Part shown: piece by piece, positions 56,551 to 64,000 of the stretch
Layout: every line of letters begins with the position of its first letter
Numbering within the stretch: the stretch's first letter is position 1
Origin: Candidatus Villigracilis vicinus
GTDB lineage: Bacteria; Chloroflexota; Anaerolineae; Anaerolineales; Villigracilaceae
Assembly: GCA_016721315.1 (NCBI GenBank)
Contig: JADKIL010000003.1
Span: 744,001-808,000 of the forward strand
Length of the DNA stretch: 64,000 nucleotides
Direction of reading: 5' to 3'
The notes under the pieces: generated by a model
What the model was told of the DNA's origin: nothing
Databases searched by the model: none
Seen by the model: the letters and a program-made list of their open reading frames with translations, nothing else
Translations under genes and position numbers: made by a program

Positions 56551-57726
56551 ATGTTAGAAACCTTACCTGTACTTCATCAAATCCCAACCAAAACCTGGAT
56601 GCCGCGCCTGTCCTTCGCGCCGAAGGACACTGCCCCGCGTGGAGACACACTAGTAGTCGTCTTCCTGCGCGGCGCAGCAGACGTGCTCAACATGGTCGTG
56701 CCGCATGGCGAAGATAATTATTATTCACTGCGCCCCACACTCAACATTCCACGACCGGATGATCCAAGAAGCAAGAAAGAAGAAAGAGTTGTAGATTTGG
56801 ACGGTTTCTTCGGCTTTCATCCAAACATGAGTTCCCTGCTCGAAGCCTGGAAAAGCAGACAACTCGCCATCATCCACGCCTGCGGCGCACTCGACGAATC
56901 GCGCAGTCACTTCAAGGCGATGGAACTCATGGAGCGCGGCGTGGACGATGAACGCGGTCCCGCCTCGGGTTGGATCGGGCGTCACCTCGCCACGTTGAAC
57001 ACCGGCAACTCGTCGCCATTGCGAGCCGTGGGCATGGGCACCCACCCACAGCGCAGTTTGAGCGGAAGTGTCCCTGTCTCCGCCCTGCGCTCTATCGCAG
57101 ACTTCCACCTCGGCGGCGATCCACGCGCCTTGCAGCAAATGCGCGCCGCGTTAAACTTTGTCTATCAAGATGATGTATTAGGACAAGATACTTTGTCCAT
57201 TATGGATACGCTGCAAAAACTCGACCCTGCCAATTACCAATCTTCAATTGCTTATCCCGACACCGAATTCGGTCTTGCCCTCAAACAAACCGCCATGCTC
57301 ATAAAATCCGAAGTCGGTCTCGAAGTCTCAGCCATTGACCTTGGCGGTTGGGACACGCACTTTACTCAAGGTTCGATGACTGGGCTCATGCCGAATCTAA
57401 TGAAAGACCTCGCCGAAGGTCTCGCCGCCTTCCATGCCGATATGGCAGACCACATGAACAAACTCACTACCGTCACCATGTCTGAGTTTGGGCGGCGCGC
57501 TTACGAGAACGGCAGCCTCGGCACCGACCACGGTCACGGCAGCATGATGATGGTCCTCGGCGGTAACGTGGATGGCGGCAAAGTCCACGGGCAGTGGCCC
57601 GGCTTGGGCGAAGGTCAATTGATTGGTCCCGGCGACTTGGCGGTCACCACCGATTATCGCGATGTGCTTTCTGAAGTGTTGAGTAAACGCTTGAATAACC
57701 CCGCCACCAGCGATGTCTTTTCCTGA
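56551..57726 (+). CDS. DUF1501 protein (sulfatase-like fold)
   Basis: Partner of the DUF1800 protein (391 residues). Family segments: LVVVFLRGAADVLNMVVPHG near the N-terminus, FGFHPNMSSLLEAW, ALDESRSHFKAME, IDLGGWDTHFTQGSM, and TMSEFGRRAYENGSLGTDHGHGSMMMVLGG with the conserved Asp-His-Gly. No signal peptide is visible at ATG 56551 (GGAG nine bases before), although many relatives carry a Tat signal. It may be exported with the DUF1800 partner. The biochemical role of the pair is not established. Confidence 0.88.
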   Translation: MLETLPVLHQIPTKTWMPRLSFAPKDTAPRGDTLVVVFLRGAADVLNMVVPHGEDNYYSLRPTLNIPRPDDPRSKKEERVVDLDGFFGFHPNMSSLLEAWKSRQLAIIHACGALDESRSHFKAMELMERGVDDERGPASGWIGRHLATLNTGNSSPLRAVGMGTHPQRSLSGSVPVSALRSIADFHLGGDPRALQQMRAALNFVYQDDVLGQDTLSIMDTLQKLDPANYQSSIAYPDTEFGLALKQTAMLIKSEVGLEVSAIDLGGWDTHFTQGSMTGLMPNLMKDLAEGLAAFHADMADHMNKLTTVTMSEFGRRAYENGSLGTDHGHGSMMMVLGGNVDGGKVHGQWPGLGEGQLIGPGDLAVTTDYRDVLSEVLSKRLNNPATSDVFS

Positions 57727-57833
57727 ATATCAGCCGGTGATGAGGAGTATTCTTAAATCGTAGCAGCACGGTCCTCGCGCCCGGTTGTAGGGAGAGGATC
57801 TCTTAGGTGGGGTGACCACGACTTTACGCGAAC

Positions 57834-58856
57834 TTACGGGCTTCCCAGATCTACGGCAAAATAATCGCCATATGAACCGTTGGCGAAGTAGGCATATCCC
57901 ACTCCCATTTCAGTGGACTTGGGGTTGAGAATCGCATCGCGGTGAATTTGATCGCTCATCCACCAGCTCATTGCCGCCTGTGGACCGCCGCCACCGTAGA
58001 TGATTTCCTCAGAGTAGGAAGGCGAGTATCCCGATGCGAGGATGCGCGAATACGCTGAAGAACCGTCTGAACCCGTATGGCTGATGCGTCCGCTGCAAGC
58101 CATGTCTGCGGCGTGAGCTTGGGCAGAATTCGTCAGTGTGGAATTGATCGTCAGAGCGGGGAGCCCGGCATTGGCACGTTCCTGATTGATCGCAGAAGCG
58201 ATCTGATTCACATAGCCTGCGTTTTGCGAATAATTACAATTCCCACCTGACACCACAGAGGTGGTTGGGGCGTTGCCTGAAACTGTCGCTTGTGGTGCGG
58301 AGCCTCCGCTGCTTACGATGATCTTTACCCAAAAGGTCTTTTCAATGCCAATCGGCACATCTTTGCCATTCGTATCATTGAGTGTGAAGTAGCCCGTATA
58401 GGAACCGTTCGTGGTTGGGGCGGTCAACTCCACAGAGACTTGCACCTTCTCTTTTAGCAGCGTCTCAGCCACGGGCGCGGAGAGAGGCGCACTCATCTGG
58501 TCGCCAGCGGCAAACTTGAGGGTGTATCCGATCCACGGGCAGGAGCCGTTGTTGAGGAATTCCCAAGTCTTGGTGAATTTTTCGCCGGGCTTCACCAATG
58601 TCCCATCCAGGATCGTCACATCGCGGAGCAGCACTGCGCTTTCGGTGCAGTTCGGGTCGATGGTGACCGCGAAGGTGGGGGTGAGGATGATCTCTGGCGT
58701 GGGGGTAAGTGTTGATGGCACAAATCCAGACTTGGTCGGCGGCAGGGTTGCTGTGACAAAGTTCGAAGGAACAGGCGTATTAACTTCCTGCGTCTCCACC
58801 GAGATACAGGAAGTTAGCAGAAGCACAAGAAAAAGAAGGGGGAATATTTTTTTCAT
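57834..58856 (-). CDS. Lipoprotein with NBR1-type Ig-like domain and CAP (SCP) domain
   Basis: An exported protein of 340 residues. The lipobox LLLTSC follows MKKIFPLLFLV; this n-region favours ATG 58856 over 58880. A Thr/Pro linker is followed by an NBR1-Ig-like domain (about residues 70-165: LVKPGEKFTKTWEFLNNGSCPW, GYFTLNDTNG). The CAP domain (about 205-340) shows INQERANAGLPALTIN, AQAHAADMACSGRISHTG, YSEEIIYGG and HRDAILNPKSTEMGVGYAY. The CAP His/Glu set (H in ISHTG, E in SEEI, H in IHRD) is intact. CAP proteins act in surface binding or lipid sequestration; the activity here is unknown. Confidence 0.9.
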   Translation of the reverse strand: MKKIFPLLFLVLLLTSCISVETQEVNTPVPSNFVTATLPPTKSGFVPSTLTPTPEIILTPTFAVTIDPNCTESAVLLRDVTILDGTLVKPGEKFTKTWEFLNNGSCPWIGYTLKFAAGDQMSAPLSAPVAETLLKEKVQVSVELTAPTTNGSYTGYFTLNDTNGKDVPIGIEKTFWVKIIVSSGGSAPQATVSGNAPTTSVVSGGNCNYSQNAGYVNQIASAINQERANAGLPALTINSTLTNSAQAHAADMACSGRISHTGSDGSSAYSRILASGYSPSYSEEIIYGGGGPQAAMSWWMSDQIHRDAILNPKSTEMGVGYAYFANGSYGDYFAVDLGSP

Positions 58857-58909
58857 AAGTTGATATCTTTTGAAGATCATGGTCTATCGTCCACGGTCCA
58901 TTGTCATAC

Positions 58910-61108
58910 CTAAAACATCATCATCTGTCCCGTGGATTTTTCCACCGGGTCGCTGGCGATCTGTTCATTGAAAGTTTCACGCGTCAAGATCGGAAGATCG
59001 AGCAGGCTGCGTACCAGACGGTATTTCACCAGCCGGTAATTTTTTAGCCGATCTTTAAGATCAGGGTCGCGATCCAATTTATAGGCTGCCAGTGCTGCGC
59101 GCCCGCCAGGGATGACGATCGCACTCTGTTCATCGGCGGTTTCCAGCGCCCGGTGGATCAATGCCGATGCCAATACATGAAATTTCCGCACAGGTTTGCC
59201 ATTCTCAAGCCATATCAACGTTTTTTCTTTCACAGTCGTTTTAAACTCAAGCCGTTTGCCGATCTCCTCAAGCTGCGTGAAGACTGTCTTCATTTCTTCA
59301 CGCCGGGCAGTTGCCAGATCTTCCTTGCGCAACACCCAACTCCCGCCATCTTTTTCGGCGTACGAATTCAAGACTGCATAGATCAAGCCCTTGGAGGGAG
59401 TCATCAGCCCGGTGAATTGTTTATTTAACTCTTCTTCCACTTCCAGAAAAATAACTTGCGGATTCTTTTGCAGATAGGTCACAATGGCAACTTCGATCTT
59501 ATCGGATAGCGATTCGTGATCTCTCTTTGCCAGCCCCCACATGCCTGTATCTATGCCTTCACCGGTTGAATAATGGATGAATTCATGGCTGTCTTTCAAT
59601 GCTTGTTCCATCACACTTTGTGTTTTGCGCATGGCAAAATCAAATTCATCTTCCGTTTTTTTCAAGGCATTAACTTCTGCCAGCGCTATCAAAGCGGCTG
59701 TATGCAAATGTAAATAACCCACCGGTTCACCACGAGCTGATAAATAGTCATGCAGCGCTTTTCTTGCGACTCCAACTTCCATTTCAGTGGGTGCAGATTT
59801 CTTTCCGCTTTTCCAGGTCACTTGGGCTGGGTCATGCTGTGTGCGCAAGGCAACACTTTCCAACTTGAATCCGGTGATCGATGCGGCGGTCAAAGCTGAA
59901 GTCATGAACAGCGCTTCAGGTTCAGGCATCACACCAAAGACAGGCACACCATCTGCAAGCAGATCATCGAGATGGCTGAACATCGCGAACAATGCCGTGG
60001 CGCTCCATGCCCAATCGTAGCGTCTGCGGCGCAGCGCAACTTTATACGGCTCCACCGCCTCACTGCCCCATAGCCAGCCAGCCCACAACGCCGAGAGAGT
60101 CCAGAACGCCTGATTGGGTCTTGGAACGGAACCAATCACTGCCGCAATCGGAATCTCTCGTTTGACTTCATGTGCCAGATCTTTGAGGCGACCCTCATAG
60201 ATGCAGATGCCGCCCGTCTCAGGGATTTTCTTGGGCCACGCCTCTATCACAACGGGTGAGCCTGCTTGCGCAAACAAGCCGACTCCACGCTCAAGCATGG
60301 TCCATAAATTATCTTCGCGGAATTGACTCGGCGTGCTCAACTGTTTCGGGCGCGGACGTTCTGCCGGATGCGCCCAAAGGGTATTGCCTGCATCACATGC
60401 CAGCAACAGCAAGGCGGTCAATGCACGTTTGCGGGTCGCGGAGAGATTTAAACTATCGAGCCGATTCAGGATCGTCCCCAACACATATAGTGGACGCGGT
60501 AGATAATGCTCGATGGCTTCCTCGGCATACATGCGGTCTTCATCTTTGAGCGAGACTACGCGTTCGAATAAACGCGTGCGATGCAGTGTGTCTGTCCCAG
60601 CAATCTGCATGGCGAGCTCTTTATCTGAATCTGTAGCGATGCGTTCGCCTGAGTCTTTGCAGTGCGGGCATTCATAGATCTTTGCATACGGTACATCCTC
60701 GCCTTTGCGCCACAAAAAGGCTTGGGCATGGATCTGTTTTTCGCATGTTTCGCATTGAGTCAGGTAAAGGGATTGCAAATGTTGTTCGAGCCGTTCATCC
60801 CCTTTTTTGATGGCGCCCAGATCGGCGAGTGCGGCAATGAATTCCGACTCTGGCGGCGGGTTTGCAAATATCTCCAGCAGAAAACGTGTGATGGGATTAT
60901 TCGCTGTGACGAGCACACGGTATCCGCTGCGGGCGGCTTCAAGCGCCAGCTTCGGCGAGAATCCGAATGGGTCGAGCAGCCAGTTCCCGGTTAGTGTCTG
61001 ACGCGAAAGCCATCCTGAGATAACTCCATCTTCCAGCGCAGGCAAAAAACGTGCGAGGGGTCCGGCGTCGGCGGGTTTAAATCCGGGAATATAAGGTTGG
61101 TAGTTCAT
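58910..61108 (-). CDS. Zn-ribbon protein resembling a degenerate DNA methylase (732 residues)
   Basis: A large cytoplasmic protein. The N-terminal part has a SAM-methylase-like strand-loop, NWLLDPFGFSPKLALEAARS, then GYRVLVTANNPITRFLLE. This resembles DPFxGxG...NP in Zn-ribbon adenine methylases (DUF1156/COG1743 type), but the glycine loop is altered (GFSP). A zinc ribbon follows: CETCEKQIHAQAFLW then CPHC. I see no DPPY catalytic motif; the later region instead has FGVMPEPEALFMTSALTAAS at the equivalent place. The start is ATG 61108, just before the conserved part and two bases from the glycosyltransferase stop. Catalytic loss or a new activity is possible. Confidence 0.7.
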   Translation of the reverse strand: MNYQPYIPGFKPADAGPLARFLPALEDGVISGWLSRQTLTGNWLLDPFGFSPKLALEAARSGYRVLVTANNPITRFLLEIFANPPPESEFIAALADLGAIKKGDERLEQHLQSLYLTQCETCEKQIHAQAFLWRKGEDVPYAKIYECPHCKDSGERIATDSDKELAMQIAGTDTLHRTRLFERVVSLKDEDRMYAEEAIEHYLPRPLYVLGTILNRLDSLNLSATRKRALTALLLLACDAGNTLWAHPAERPRPKQLSTPSQFREDNLWTMLERGVGLFAQAGSPVVIEAWPKKIPETGGICIYEGRLKDLAHEVKREIPIAAVIGSVPRPNQAFWTLSALWAGWLWGSEAVEPYKVALRRRRYDWAWSATALFAMFSHLDDLLADGVPVFGVMPEPEALFMTSALTAASITGFKLESVALRTQHDPAQVTWKSGKKSAPTEMEVGVARKALHDYLSARGEPVGYLHLHTAALIALAEVNALKKTEDEFDFAMRKTQSVMEQALKDSHEFIHYSTGEGIDTGMWGLAKRDHESLSDKIEVAIVTYLQKNPQVIFLEVEEELNKQFTGLMTPSKGLIYAVLNSYAEKDGGSWVLRKEDLATARREEMKTVFTQLEEIGKRLEFKTTVKEKTLIWLENGKPVRKFHVLASALIHRALETADEQSAIVIPGGRAALAAYKLDRDPDLKDRLKNYRLVKYRLVRSLLDLPILTRETFNEQIASDPVEKSTGQMMMF

Positions 61109-61109
61109 T

Positions 61110-62078
61110 TCAGACAAGTGTTTTACTGATGGCTTTTCGCGGGGCTGCGTTGAGGTCGATCTCGATGGCGGAAAGCAAGATTTGGATCGCGAGGATGACC
61201 GATAGAGTCGGCAGGATGACCGTGCCTGTGGGGGCGGCGATACCCAACTCGGCATACTGGATCCATTTGGTGATGCCGAAGATGAGACCAAAGAGCAGTA
61301 ATGGAATACCGGTCAACAAGTAAATGGACATCATCGAAAAGTCGAAGATGAAGTATTTGAGGACGATCCGTTTGACAAGAGTGCGGGTGAGTTTGAACGG
61401 AAATTCAAAAAGTACACGGCGGATGGAAAGGTTGGATACTTCCCTGCCGTAACGTGCGGGAATGGTCACATCCTGCACGACGGCGTCGAGCAGATAGAGA
61501 CGCGAAAGCATGGAGGTTTCAAAGTAATAGCCTTTGTCTATGTGTTCGAGCGGCAATTGCGCCAGCACTTCAGCTCGAATGGCGAAGTAACCGTTGGTAG
61601 GGTCAAAGATGTTCCAATAGCCGGTGGCGGCTTTTGTGAGGAAACTCAACCCCAAATTACCGACGCGCCGGACGAACGGCATTTGCTTCAGAGAGTCAAA
61701 ATTACGAAAGCGATTGCCTTTAGCATAATCAGCTTCACCCAAAATGAGCGGGGTGATGAGGGCGGGAATGTATTGCGGGTCCATCTGACCGTCGCCGTCC
61801 AATTTGATCACAATATCAGCGCCGAGAGCCAGTGCTTTTTGAAAGCCGGTTACCATTGCACCACCCACGCCCTGATTCTTCTCATGACGGAGGAGTATGA
61901 TGCGCTTGTCTCGTTTTGCGGCGGCGCTGACAAGGTCGGCACTGGCGTCAGGGGAGGCGTCATCCACCACGATGATGTGCCGGATGAAAGCCGGGATGCC
62001 CTTTAAGACCTGGCGGATCTCGCTTTCTGTCCTGTATGAAGGGATGACGATGGCGGTCTTGAATTTCGAGAAATTCAT
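61110..62078 (-). CDS. Family 2 glycosyltransferase (polyprenyl-phosphate sugar synthase type)
   Basis: Transfers a sugar from a nucleotide donor, probably to polyprenyl phosphate (322 residues). The GT-A domain (about residues 8-240) has TAIVIPSYRTESEIRQVL, VDDASPDASADLV and the DxD-type metal site VIKLDGDGQMDPQYIPALI. Two C-terminal membrane helices (about 245-310) anchor it, as in dolichyl-phosphate mannose synthases. It starts at ATG 62078, seven bases behind TACAAT, and is leaderless. It heads a transcript with the methylase-like gene, whose start lies two bases past its stop. Confidence 0.9.
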   Translation of the reverse strand: MNFSKFKTAIVIPSYRTESEIRQVLKGIPAFIRHIIVVDDASPDASADLVSAAAKRDKRIILLRHEKNQGVGGAMVTGFQKALALGADIVIKLDGDGQMDPQYIPALITPLILGEADYAKGNRFRNFDSLKQMPFVRRVGNLGLSFLTKAATGYWNIFDPTNGYFAIRAEVLAQLPLEHIDKGYYFETSMLSRLYLLDAVVQDVTIPARYGREVSNLSIRRVLFEFPFKLTRTLVKRIVLKYFIFDFSMMSIYLLTGIPLLLFGLIFGITKWIQYAELGIAAPTGTVILPTLSVILAIQILLSAIEIDLNAAPRKAISKTLV

Positions 62079-62085
62079 GCTCAAA

Positions 62086-62091
62086 ATTGTA
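62086..62091 (-). promoter_or_regulatory. -10 box of the glycosyltransferase gene, leaderless
   Basis: Minus-strand TACAAT, then TTTGAGC, then the ATG at 62078. No ribosome site. Confidence 0.55.
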
Positions 62092-62129
62092 ATCGAAAAG
62101 GTGATAGAATTTCCGCAAGGAGTACATTC

Positions 62130-63281
62130 ATGGCCACCGGGGAACGTATCCTCATTGTTGAAAATGATCCAGATATTGCCGATCTTATCGGGCGACAGTC
62201 TCTCCAACCGCTTGGTTTTCAGGTGGTGGTGGTAGGGGAGGCTGGTGCTGCGTTAAAAGTTGCGGTTCAAACTCCGCCGGATCTGATCCTGGCTAATATC
62301 AATTTACCCGGCCTGAGCGGCAAGGATCTGTTGGCAGCGCTCAATTCCCAAAATATAAAATCTCCCGTGATCGTGATCGCTGAAAAAGGACAAGAGCATG
62401 ACGCCATTCAGGCATTTCGCCTGGGAGCCATGGATGTCTTGTTCTGGCCCCTGCGCGATGCTGAAGTGGTCTCGATCGTGGAACGTGCCTTGCGGCAAAC
62501 TCAGGAAACACGCGAACGCCAAAAATTAGACCGCCAATTAAAGGCGACTAACGAAGAACTGCAAAAACGCCTGCGCGATATGACCACCATCCTTTCCATT
62601 GCAAAAGCGGTGACATCAGTCACCGATCAGCGCTATCTCTTTGACAAAATCCTGGAGAGTGCTTTGCAACTGGGTGAATCAGAGATGTGTTGGCTGATGC
62701 TGCGTGAAGATAAGGGCAATAATTATATACTTCGTGCCCAGCGTGGACTGCCGGATGCCTGGTCAAAGAAAATGAACCAGCCGGTGGATGACGGTATCAG
62801 TTCGTTGGTGGCGCTTTCGGGGGAGAGTCTGTTCATGAACGGGACCCCCATGCAAAAATTCAAGATCGCAGCGTTGGGGAAGGCTGCCGGTGTGGTGCCC
62901 ATCAAGATCAAGAATGAAGTGATCGGTTTGATGATCGTGGTTCGAAAGGCAGACCGCGAATTTTCGCGCGATGCGCAAACCATGCTGGAAGCCATGGCAG
63001 ATTACGCCTCGATCTCGCTGGTGAACGCACGGTTATTCCGCGCCCTTGAGCAGACTGCAGAGAGCGCACGTACCGGTGAGAAGACCCGTCATGCTTCTCT
63101 TGAATCGCTGCGCAAGTCCATTCGTACTGAGGTGGAAACGGCGGCTTACCCGCTGAATTTGATCTTGACGGAAATGCCCGGTGCGCTTAACCCTGAGCAG
63201 AAGAAGGCGCTTGAAACGGTAAAGTCTGCTTTGCAGCGGCTTTCACACTCTTCTGAGAATACGGTCACCTCGCCGAAGTAA
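62130..63281 (+). CDS. Degenerate receiver-GAF signalling protein
   Basis: A 383-residue cytoplasmic signalling protein. The receiver-like domain (about residues 6-122) keeps the acidic pair (LIVENDPD). The phospho-acceptor position reads LILANINLPGLSG, with Asn for Asp, and the conserved Lys is Trp (VLFWPLRD), so it should not be phosphorylated. A coiled coil (about 125-155) leads to a GAF domain (about 165-310, ALQLGESEMCWLMLREDKGN), and a helical end follows. AAGGAG precedes the ATG. No output enzyme is fused. It probably works with the similar gene that starts 14 bases downstream. Confidence 0.85.
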   Translation: MATGERILIVENDPDIADLIGRQSLQPLGFQVVVVGEAGAALKVAVQTPPDLILANINLPGLSGKDLLAALNSQNIKSPVIVIAEKGQEHDAIQAFRLGAMDVLFWPLRDAEVVSIVERALRQTQETRERQKLDRQLKATNEELQKRLRDMTTILSIAKAVTSVTDQRYLFDKILESALQLGESEMCWLMLREDKGNNYILRAQRGLPDAWSKKMNQPVDDGISSLVALSGESLFMNGTPMQKFKIAALGKAAGVVPIKIKNEVIGLMIVVRKADREFSRDAQTMLEAMADYASISLVNARLFRALEQTAESARTGEKTRHASLESLRKSIRTEVETAAYPLNLILTEMPGALNPEQKKALETVKSALQRLSHSSENTVTSPK

Positions 63282-63295
63282 GCAGCAGGGATTTG

Positions 63296-64000
63296 ATGCC
63301 AAAACACGATCTAATTCTGCTGGCAATGGACGCATCGCCAACACTGGATTTGATGGAGCGGGCTTTGCACGCTTCTGATTATGAACTTGCGACGACACAT
63401 GACCATGCAGGTCTGGATCGGATCATCCAGCAATCCATACCAGCATTGATGATTATCGGTGAGCACCTTGGGGGGGAAGATGGCTTTTCCATTTCCATGG
63501 ATGTGCTTGAACGTTTTCCAACCATGCCGATCATTTTGTATTCCGAAAAAACTGGTTCCGATGCAGCGGCCAAGGTAATCAGGGCAGGCGTTAGCGGTTT
63601 CCTGCACCCGCCATTACGGATCAACGATATTGTAGAAGAAGTGCAACGCAACCTGAGCCGCGCCAGCAAACTGGGGGATTGGCTTCGTCGTGAAGTGAAA
63701 CGAACCACGGCGTCACTGGAGCAAAAGGCAAAGATATCGGAGGCAGAACGGGGGAAGTTGGAGGCGATCATCTCCAATATACAAGACGGCGTGATCGTGC
63801 TGGATGAAAGTCACCATATCTTGCTGGCGAATAAGATCGTTCAGGAGATATTTAACTTGAATGGTGCGCCTATTGTGGGTGGATATTTGAAGGATATCAT
63901 TCCCAATGCCGATCTGAGTGCTCTGATTGATCGGGCGCGGAACGGGGCATTGAAATACCACGAGATCAATTTTGACGACGGCCGCGTTTTTAATGCCCAA
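63296..64000 (+). CDS. Second degenerate receiver with PAS domain, cut by the window end
   Basis: Read directly from the sequence: at least 235 residues, open at 64000. MPKHDLILLAMDASPTLDLM begins a receiver-like domain whose Asp site reads MIIGEHLGGEDG, with Glu in place of Asp. The Lys site reads FLHPPLR. A coiled coil (about residues 125-155) precedes a PAS domain, AIISNIQDGVIVLDESHHIL then LANKIVQEIFNLNG. The missing C-terminus may be a kinase, cyclase or another output domain. The Glu substitution could mimic a permanently phosphorylated state. It starts 14 bases after the preceding receiver-GAF gene. Confidence 0.8.
   Translation, partial: MPKHDLILLAMDASPTLDLMERALHASDYELATTHDHAGLDRIIQQSIPALMIIGEHLGGEDGFSISMDVLERFPTMPIILYSEKTGSDAAAKVIRAGVSGFLHPPLRINDIVEEVQRNLSRASKLGDWLRREVKRTTASLEQKAKISEAERGKLEAIISNIQDGVIVLDESHHILLANKIVQEIFNLNGAPIVGGYLKDIIPNADLSALIDRARNGALKYHEINFDDGRVFNAQ

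Overview
The window most resembles a piece of a Chloroflexota (Anaerolineae-like) chromosome, probably a draft or metagenome-derived contig. I infer this from several traits seen together. Lipoproteins have Thr/Glu/Ala/Pro-rich linkers after an LAAC or TSC lipobox. There are many tail-anchored multiheme cytochromes, short Flp-type pilins with a GQGLVEYALILVLVAI core, a mevalonate kinase, an NBR1-Ig/CAP lipoprotein, a C39-TPR protein and a DUF1800/DUF1501 pair. Three genes are broken by single-base shifts (near 36215, 51920 and 55924), so some assembly indels are likely.

Layout. 1-4050: peptide/nickel-type ABC importer (binding lipoprotein plus two permeases, no ATPases here). 4061-5915: rhomboid protease and guanylate kinase, divergent from an FmdB-type zinc ribbon protein. 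5959-16437: a respiratory island. On the plus strand it has a decaheme lipoprotein, a nonaheme anchored cytochrome and a cytochrome b. Convergent to these is a minus-strand operon of two small membrane proteins, an octaheme cytochrome, a four-cluster Tat ferredoxin and an NrfD-type quinone subunit. A NarL-type histidine kinase/regulator pair follows. Together they look like a machine moving electrons between the quinone pool and periplasmic or outer acceptors, with 27 c-type hemes.

16493-25265: zinc-ribbon exported protein, panB-panE, surE, a tRNA-derived tandem array, three tRNAs, inositol phosphatase, arginase, diguanylate cyclase and imidazolonepropionase. 25623-26752: Flp pilins in a 624-bp tandem duplication. 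26767-31895: MFS transporter, membrane protein, and a Mn-riboswitch-controlled P-type cation pump. 31911-36380: TlyA methyltransferase with a zinc ribbon protein, divergent from a polyprenyl/mevalonate kinase operon. 36382-40316: MFS transporter, SbcD-like nuclease, C39-TPR protein. 40489-43075: a flavinylation-type operon (PepSY, Gly-rich membrane protein, ApbE, heme b membrane protein). 43080-45475: ruvA/ruvC/yebC, with a GxxExxY gene inside inverted repeats between ruvA and ruvC. 46148-47152: folE and folB, convergent. 47273-51586: ATP-grasp enzyme, a 693-residue orphan, and a PD40 propeller protein. 52535-54862: ECF sigma, anti-sigma and two paralogous membrane proteins. 54921-57726: DUF1800/DUF1501. 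57834-64000: CAP lipoprotein, Zn-ribbon methylase-like protein, glycosyltransferase, and two consecutive genes with degenerate receiver domains, the second cut by the window end.

Regulation visible in sequence: a yybP-ykoY Mn riboswitch, a perfect CRP-type palindrome before the decaheme gene, strong hairpin terminators at most convergent gene ends, and many genes whose start codon lies only 5-9 bases behind a TANAAT box, indicating widespread leaderless transcription.
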